Assembly (NCBI RefSeq): GCF_002387895.1
Contig: NZ_DGLI01000001.1
Location: 1 to 11,702 of the forward strand
Direction: 5' to 3'
From: Clostridium sp. UBA4548
GTDB taxonomy: Bacteria; Bacillota; Clostridia; Clostridiales; Clostridiaceae
Length of the DNA stretch: 11,702 nt
The notes beneath the pieces were generated by a model. It was not told where the DNA came from, did not search any database, and was given only the letters and a program-made list of their open reading frames with translations. Shown piece after piece: positions 7,751 to 11,702 of this stretch. A program made the translations under genes and the position numbers. Numbering within the stretch: the first letter of the stretch is position 1; each line of letters begins with the position of its first letter.

Positions 7751-9043
7751 CTATAGATTCATAGAATTTGAATTACCTTTAAATTCTAATTCCTTAGCAT
7801 GTTTTTCAGCAACCATAACAAATGGCATATAAACTAAAATACCTATACAAATATTTACTAATTGAAGAATTATCCCCATTACTGATCCTGTTGCTAAGAA
7901 TCCACTTATGATTGGTGGCATTGTCCAGTGAACTATAGCTATGGTTTTTGGAACAAGGCCTATAGCTATGGCACCATAACTTATAATTGTAAGCAATACA
8001 GGTAGGAAAATAAAAGGAATAGCATAAATTGGGTTTAGTACTAAAGGCATACCAAATAATACTGGCTCATTAATATTGAAAGCTGCAGGAGCTATTCCAA
8101 GCTTTGCCTTTGCCTTATTCTCTTGTCTTTTTCCTATTATTAATATAGCTATTAGAAGACAAATAGAACTACCTGCACCACCCATGTATACAAAGGTGTC
8201 AAAGAATGAGGAAGTTACTATATTCTCTGCTGCTTGACCTGCTTGGAAAGCCTTAACGTTAGCTTCCATTAATGGTAAGAATAAAGCACTTGTAATTGGT
8301 AGAAGTATATTTGTTCCATGAAGTCCAAAGAACCAAAGCAAGTGAACTAAGAAAACTACTAACAAGGCTGCTGGTAAACTACTTGCAAGTCCTAGTAGTG
8401 GCTCTTGAATTAACTTAAAGATAAACTGATGTATATCTGGAATTCCAACTAAATCTAAAAGTATCTTTAAGGCACCAAAGATTGCTAAAACAATTAAAGA
8501 TGGAAGTAAAGCTGCAAAGGATCTGCCAACAGCTGGTGGAACCCCATCAGGCATTTTAATAACCAACCTTTTATTCCCCATAAGCTTAACAAAAAGCTCT
8601 GTTGCCACAAGTGAAACAAACAAGGCAACAAATAATCCCTGTGCTCCAAGGTATCCATAAGGAAGTGCCCAATCCTTAGCAGATCCTGCATAGAGCATCA
8701 ATAAAGAACCAAAAGATACAACCCCTGCTGTTAAACCATCTTTTTCATAGGATTTGGCAAGATTGTAACTTATAGTAAATACAACTAATAAGGACATAAT
8801 TGCAAAGGTTCCATTCCATAAGGTACCTCCAAAAGAGTTCCACTTCTCACCAAAGATTCCCTTCATAAAGTCTCCCCAGCCTGGTATTGGAAAATTGTTA
8901 AAAAGTACTGCTAAAGAGCCTACTAAGATTAAAGGCATAATAGCAACGAATCCATCACGTATAGCCACTAGATGTCTTTGTGAACCAATTTTACCTGCAA
9001 AAGGTACAAAATACTTTTCCAGAAAATCCATGACTCTTTTCAT
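7751..9043 (-). CDS. PTS membrane transporter IIC, lactose/cellobiose/chitobiose family
   Basis: IIC is the membrane channel that binds the disaccharide outside and releases its 6-phosphate inside after transfer from IIB. The 430 residues match the CelB/ChbC family. The protein is strongly hydrophobic with about ten membrane helices. Family landmarks are the N-terminal RHLVAIRDGFVAIMPLILVG (23-42), WFFGLHG (237-243, His242) and NINEPVLFGMPLVLNP (323-338, with Glu326), followed by VHWTMPP (371-377). His242 and Glu326 align with the substrate/phosphoryl-transfer residues of chitobiose IIC. The ATG has a GGGGGGAA Shine-Dalgarno sequence. It lies 54 bp after the IIB stop and ends at a terminator. 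Sequence alone cannot tell cellobiose from chitobiose; the downstream nag genes favour an N-acetylated disaccharide. Confidence 0.94.
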   Translation of the reverse strand: MKRVMDFLEKYFVPFAGKIGSQRHLVAIRDGFVAIMPLILVGSLAVLFNNFPIPGWGDFMKGIFGEKWNSFGGTLWNGTFAIMSLLVVFTISYNLAKSYEKDGLTAGVVSFGSLLMLYAGSAKDWALPYGYLGAQGLFVALFVSLVATELFVKLMGNKRLVIKMPDGVPPAVGRSFAALLPSLIVLAIFGALKILLDLVGIPDIHQFIFKLIQEPLLGLASSLPAALLVVFLVHLLWFFGLHGTNILLPITSALFLPLMEANVKAFQAGQAAENIVTSSFFDTFVYMGGAGSSICLLIAILIIGKRQENKAKAKLGIAPAAFNINEPVLFGMPLVLNPIYAIPFIFLPVLLTIISYGAIAIGLVPKTIAIVHWTMPPIISGFLATGSVMGIILQLVNICIGILVYMPFVMVAEKHAKELEFKGNSNSMNL

Positions 9044-9097
9044 TAAAATTCCCCCCGTGATTAATATTTATAAATTCCTTAGCCAATGGCTAAATAA

Positions 9098-9406
9098 TTA
9101 CTGACTTAAAAGAGTTAAGGCATGTTGTAAAACTTTCTCCCCGTTCATTAATCCATAGTCCATGCTGTTTATAACATCAACTTTTATCCCCTTTGGTTCA
9201 TAAGCACCTTTGTATTTGCTCAGTAAAAATCTTACTTGTGGTCCAAGAAGCAGCACATCTGTATCTTCAATATGATGTTTTAACTCTGCTTCAGCCACAG
9301 CTATTATCTTAGCTTCTATATCAAGTTTTTTAGCTGCTTCAACCATCTTAACCACAAGAAGACTTGTAGACATTCCTGCTCCACATACTAGAGTAATCCT
9401 TTTCAT
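9098..9406 (-). CDS. PTS IIB, lactose/cellobiose/chitobiose family
   Basis: IIB is the cytoplasmic domain that accepts phosphate from IIA on a cysteine and passes it to the sugar in IIC. The 102 residues match stand-alone ChbB/CelA-type IIB. ITLVCGAGMSTSLLV places the active Cys at residue 8, followed by the P-loop-like GAGMSTS. LLLGPQVRF (53-61) is the usual second signature. The ATG has a GGGAGGGA Shine-Dalgarno sequence. It is the first gene after the second sigma-54 promoter, with a leader of about 210 nt, and is followed by the IIC gene in the same transcript. Confidence 0.96.
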   Translation of the reverse strand: MKRITLVCGAGMSTSLLVVKMVEAAKKLDIEAKIIAVAEAELKHHIEDTDVLLLGPQVRFLLSKYKGAYEPKGIKVDVINSMDYGLMNGEKVLQHALTLLSQ

Positions 9407-9620
9407 CTAATCCCTCCCTTTCCTATTTTTTATTGGCTACCAAAATCAAACTATTAACTTTACAGGAGCTTACTTTGTTTTCCTTAAATATCCACAAAGT
9501 CAATAAATTAAAATTCACTAAAAAACCTTTAAAGACTTAATAATAAATAAGATTAAATTAATTCCCTAAACTCCTTTATAAATTCATGTATTGAATTCAA
9601 CTTGGAAACCTTTATCTATA
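9407..9620 (-). other. Long untranslated leader of the IIB-IIC transcript
   Basis: From the start site predicted for the sigma-54 promoter (near 9620) to the IIB start is about 210 nt with no open reading frame of note. One weak hairpin is visible (ACTTTGT at 9472-9478 with ACAAAGT at 9494-9500), with no T-run after it. I recognise no riboswitch or antiterminator (RAT-like) pair. The stretch is A/T-rich and otherwise featureless to me. Confidence 0.35.
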
Positions 9621-9630
9621 AATATTAAAT

Positions 9631-9647
9631 AGCAATTTCTGTGCCAA
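9631..9647 (-). promoter_or_regulatory. Sigma-54 (RpoN) promoter P2 for IIB-IIC
   Basis: The - strand reads TTGGCACAGAAATTGCT. This fits the -24/-12 consensus YTGGCACGNNNNTTGCW at every fixed base except one (A for G after TGGCAC). GG and GC are correctly spaced. The expected start is about 12 nt downstream of the GC, near 9620. It faces the IIB gene. Confidence 0.88.
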
Positions 9648-9724
9648 CACACTAAAGAAGAATAATTTTTCAATTTGTATGCTAGTATCCCTTATTGTTA
9701 ACTGAATAATCTTGAAATTTTATT

Positions 9725-9814
9725 TAGTGTTTTAAAATTCACCTAGTGTTTTTCTTTTTATTTAGTGTTTTCGTAAATTCACTAGTGTTTTATTTTATTT
9801 TTCTTTAGTGTTTT
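9725..9814. repeat. Five phased direct repeats TAGTGTTTT, probable activator-binding (UAS) array
   Basis: Exact TAGTGTTTT copies (+ strand) start at 9725, 9744, 9763, 9783 and 9806, so the steps are 19, 19, 20 and 23 bp, about two helical turns. Copies 1 and 3 share TATTTAGTGTTTT. Copies 2 and 4 share AAATTCAC just before the repeat, giving a 38-bp higher-order unit repeated about 2.5 times. In copy 4 the junction is the palindrome CACTAGTG. The array lies about 105-195 bp upstream of the P2 start, the usual position for a sigma-54 enhancer. Copy 5 touches the IIA stop codon. Confidence 0.8.
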
Positions 9815-10124
9815 ACTGTTTCGAAAATCTTTCATACATATCTACAAATTCCTGTGCAAGATCCTTTACAGTAATAGCATTCATAAGATGATCCTGTGCA
9901 TGAACCATAAGAAGAGTAATCTCTATGGTATTTCCTGAAGCCTCATCTTGAATAAGCTTTGTTTGTGCTATATGTGCCTTAGCTAACTCTTCACCAGCTT
10001 TTACTAATACCTCTCTTGCTTCTTTTACCTTATCAGCTTTGGCAAGCTGAATTGCCTCCATAGAATAACTTCTAGCATTTCCCCCATTAATAATAATTTG
10101 CAGCATTACCTCCTGGTAATTCAT
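9813..10124 (-). CDS. PTS IIA, lactose/cellobiose/chitobiose family
   Basis: IIA takes phosphate from HPr on a histidine and passes it to IIB. The all-helical lactose-type IIA works as a trimer around a metal. MVHAQDHLM carries the active His (residue 75 from the chosen start, 78 from the first ATG) and the buried Asp of the trimer core. QIIINGGNARS near the N-terminus is also typical. Three in-frame ATGs occur at 10133, 10130 and 10124. The Shine-Dalgarno sequence AGAGAGG ends directly against the first, and is nine bases before the third, so the third is chosen (103 aa). The gene follows a sigma-54 promoter and is separated from IIB by about 400 bp holding a second sigma-54 promoter, which is an unusual split. 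Confidence 0.95.
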   Translation of the reverse strand: MNYQEVMLQIIINGGNARSYSMEAIQLAKADKVKEAREVLVKAGEELAKAHIAQTKLIQDEASGNTIEITLLMVHAQDHLMNAITVKDLAQEFVDMYERFSKQ

Positions 10125-10193
10125 GTCCATCATCCTCTCTCAAATTGTTTATTAAATAAACTCAAATTATTTCCTACTTATACTAATAATTAT

Positions 10194-10210
10194 AGCAATA
10201 TCTATGCCAA
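10194..10210 (-). promoter_or_regulatory. Sigma-54 (RpoN) promoter P1 for IIA
   Basis: The - strand reads TTGGCATAGATATTGCT, with TGGCA and TTGCT at exact -24/-12 spacing. It departs from the consensus at two positions after TGGCA. The predicted start is near 10183, about 50-60 nt before the IIA gene. It begins just downstream of the terminator of the cation efflux gene. A possible activator half-site, TTTAGTGTTA (10332-10341, - strand), resembles the array at 9725-9814 and lies about 150 bp upstream of the start. Confidence 0.83.
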
Positions 10211-10253
10211 AACAGAAAGTGTACTATTAAGTGGGTATAAATATAATTTAAAT

Positions 10254-10291
10254 AAAAAAAATCAGATGCTATAACCTTCATCTGATTTTTT
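10254..10291 (-). terminator. Intrinsic terminator of the cation efflux gene
   Basis: ATCAGATG (10261-10268) pairs with CATCTGAT (10279-10286). Flanking A and T runs extend the stem to 13 bp around a 10-nt loop. On the - strand the stem is followed by eight T. It insulates the PTS operon from the cation efflux gene. T-runs on both sides make it potentially bidirectional. Confidence 0.88.
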
Positions 10292-10370
10292 AATATTTCA
10301 TATATTCTTTGTAACTTATCTCATCTTTACCTAACACTAAAGTATTAATCCTACCTTTTTACTAGGATAA

Positions 10371-11264
10371 CTATATACTTTCACTTGAACCTTCTAAGGG
10401 GTAGTATGGTTCAAGGTGAACAATAAGCTGAGTGTTTTCACAGACTTCTCTTCTCACTTCATCCTCAATATTGTGCATGAGGTTATGAGATTGTTCAACT
10501 GTATTATTTGAGTCAATCTTGATATGAAGATCTATGAAGATTTCATCATTTCTTCCTCTGCTTCTAATTCGATGAATATCCTTAACCTCAGGAAACTTAA
10601 GCACTATTTTTTTAATTGTCTCTGAGTCAACAACAGCCCTATCTACTAAAACTGCACTATTTTCCTTAAATATCTCATAAGCGGCATGAAATATAAATAT
10701 AGCTACTATTATTGATGCAATAGGATCAATCACTGCTGGCAATCCAAGTCGTATGCTTAAAAGAGTTATCAGTACTCCAATAGAAACATATATATCAGAC
10801 CTTGTATGCAAGGAATCACATATTAATATTGAGCTATTTAATTTCTTTCCCTCTCTGTATTCAAACACACTTACAAATACATTCACTGCTAAGGTTAAAA
10901 TTAGAGCTAATATGCTCTCTAAAGTTATATCTGGAGTTCTTGGAGTAAAAAATCTTTGAACTGCACTAATTAAAACACTAATTCCAACAAAAGTAAGCAT
11001 TCCTCCAATAAAAAGACTTGCTAATGTTTCAAATTTCCTATGACCGTATGGATGGTCCTCATCAATAGGTTTTGCTGCATACCATATACCAATAAGCCCA
11101 ACTATATTAGAAGAACCATCTGAAAGCGAATGGAAGCCATCGGCTGAAAGGCTTGTGCTTTTTATCATGCTACCAATAAGTATTTTTAATATTGCTACAA
11201 AAATATTTGCAAACAGTATAATAATTAGCACTTTTTTAACTCTTTCTAGATTATTATATGACAT
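10371..11264 (-). CDS. Cation diffusion facilitator (CDF) family divalent metal efflux protein
   Basis: CDF proteins export Zn, Fe, Mn or similar divalent cations from the cytoplasm by proton antiport, as dimers. The 297 residues are typical: six membrane helices (about 12-210) and a cytoplasmic C-terminal domain (about 211-290, with histidines such as DLHIKI and IVHLEP). The transport site is visible in helix 2 as ADGFHSLSDG (His45, Asp49) and in helix 5 as SLHTRSD (His153, Asp157). HPYGHRKFE (71-79) follows helix 2. The His-Asp/His-Asp set resembles zinc-type CDFs more than the Asp-Asp set of FieF or Mn carriers, but the metal cannot be fixed from this. The ATG has a GAGGGG Shine-Dalgarno sequence. 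It has its own promoter and terminator, so it is independent of the PTS operon. Confidence 0.93.
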   Translation of the reverse strand: MSYNNLERVKKVLIIILFANIFVAILKILIGSMIKSTSLSADGFHSLSDGSSNIVGLIGIWYAAKPIDEDHPYGHRKFETLASLFIGGMLTFVGISVLISAVQRFFTPRTPDITLESILALILTLAVNVFVSVFEYREGKKLNSSILICDSLHTRSDIYVSIGVLITLLSIRLGLPAVIDPIASIIVAIFIFHAAYEIFKENSAVLVDRAVVDSETIKKIVLKFPEVKDIHRIRSRGRNDEIFIDLHIKIDSNNTVEQSHNLMHNIEDEVRREVCENTQLIVHLEPYYPLEGSSESI

Positions 11265-11375
11265 AATTTAACCCCTCTTTTTTTGATTACTAAAGTATTG
11301 TTGTTTTTAACCATATATACTATTAATATGCAACATTCAAAAATATGTTCTCAATTAATAATATATTATAAATAT

Positions 11376-11403
11376 ATTATACCTACAATCCTAGTATTGT
11401 CAA
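11376..11403 (-). promoter_or_regulatory. Consensus sigma-A promoter for the CDF gene
   Basis: On the - strand, TTGACA (11403-11398) and TATAAT (11381-11376) are both perfect consensus boxes separated by 16 bp. The expected start is near 11369, leaving a leader of about 105 nt to the CDF ATG. Confidence 0.85.
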
Positions 11404-11412
11404 CACATTGGT

Positions 11413-11441
11413 TTCAATATCTATTCTCAATTGATATTGAA
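11413..11441. repeat. Perfect 9-bp inverted repeat just upstream of the CDF promoter
   Basis: TTCAATATC (11413-11421) and GATATTGAA (11433-11441) are exact reverse complements separated by 11 bp. The repeat starts 10 bp upstream of the -35 box, a plausible regulator site. A related stretch, TTCTCAATT followed by (A/G)ATA, occurs both inside it and between the start site and the gene (near 11348). I cannot assign a regulator. It does not match a clear Fur box. Confidence 0.45.
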
Positions 11442-11702
11442 TTCCCATGAATATTGACACTCATTACCATGGTTGTTTTGCTCTATTTATTCTATACTTA
11501 AGAAATCCCCTAGCTTTCAGTTAAACTTTAGCAGTAAATTCATAATAATAAACTTCTTGGTATTTCACTATTAACACAATAACTTAGGTTGCAACGAAAA
11601 ATCCTTAAAGGGAACATAGCACTTTAAAGATTAGTGTAATTTTCTAAATAGGCATTAAATATCTTTAATGCTAATTAATCAAATTAAGCTCATCAGGATT
11701 AC
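11442..11702. other. Gene-free right end, with a possible last codons of a - strand gene
   Basis: No substantial reading frame is visible. At the very edge, one - strand frame (11700-11671) reads NPDELNLIN then TAG, which could be the tail of a gene outside the window. Overlapping that stop, GCATTAAA (11652-11659) and TTTAATGC (11664-11671) form an 8-bp hairpin with a 4-nt loop but no T-run. Nine codons are too few to claim a gene. Confidence 0.25.

Noticed and set aside
8494..8691. Out-of-frame - strand reading frame inside the IIC gene
   Set aside because: It overlaps a clear membrane transporter in another frame and has no family features.
9725..9814. CRISPR array
   Set aside because: The repeats are only 9 bp, the spacers about 10-14 bp and similar to one another, and no cas genes are present. 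The spacing suits protein binding.
10125..10133. First two ATG codons as the IIA start
   Set aside because: The Shine-Dalgarno sequence abuts the first and is only three bases from the second; the third ATG has the normal spacing.
10134..10370. CcpA (cre) site upstream of the PTS operon
   Set aside because: No stretch matches the cre pattern with its central CG. A loose match near 10309 lacks the CG.
11652..11671. Hairpin at the right edge as an intrinsic terminator
   Set aside because: The 8-bp stem is almost all A/T and no T-run follows on either strand.

Overview
The window is AT-rich DNA with Bacillota/Clostridium-like traits: strong G-rich Shine-Dalgarno sequences, GTG and TTG starts, an HPr carrying both His15 and Ser46, and PTS genes behind sigma-54 promoters. 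I cannot name the species. One gene lies on the + strand at the left edge (cardiolipin synthase, 5' end cut off). All the others lie on the - strand and are transcribed right to left.

Layout, in transcription order on the - strand. (1) 11702-10254: mostly gene-free DNA, then a strong sigma-A type promoter, a CDF cation efflux gene and its intrinsic terminator. (2) 10210-7694: a lactose/chitobiose-family PTS. A sigma-54 promoter precedes the IIA gene. A gap of about 400 bp follows, holding five direct repeats and a second sigma-54 promoter with a leader of about 210 nt. Then come IIB and IIC and an intrinsic terminator. (3) 7585-1421: a BadF-family amino-sugar kinase, a DUF871/MupG-type phosphoglycosidase, nagA, nagB, ptsI and ptsH. 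The + strand cls gene and the - strand ptsH converge on a long hairpin at 1354-1399.

The - strand genes from IIA to ptsH read as one complete catabolic route. EI and HPr pass phosphate from PEP to IIA and IIB. IIC brings in a GlcNAc-containing disaccharide as its 6-phosphate. The MupG-like enzyme is the only glycosidase in the window, so it is the candidate for splitting it. The kinase would phosphorylate the freed, non-phosphorylated amino sugar. NagA deacetylates GlcNAc-6-P, and NagB deaminates and isomerises GlcN-6-P to fructose-6-P. No MurNAc-6-P etherase (MurQ) is present, so a chitobiose-like substrate is at least as likely as MurNAc-GlcNAc.

The most interesting part is 9600-10210: two near-consensus sigma-54 promoters plus a phased array of TAGTGTTTT repeats, placed where a sigma-54 enhancer-binding activator would dock. 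No activator gene is in the window.
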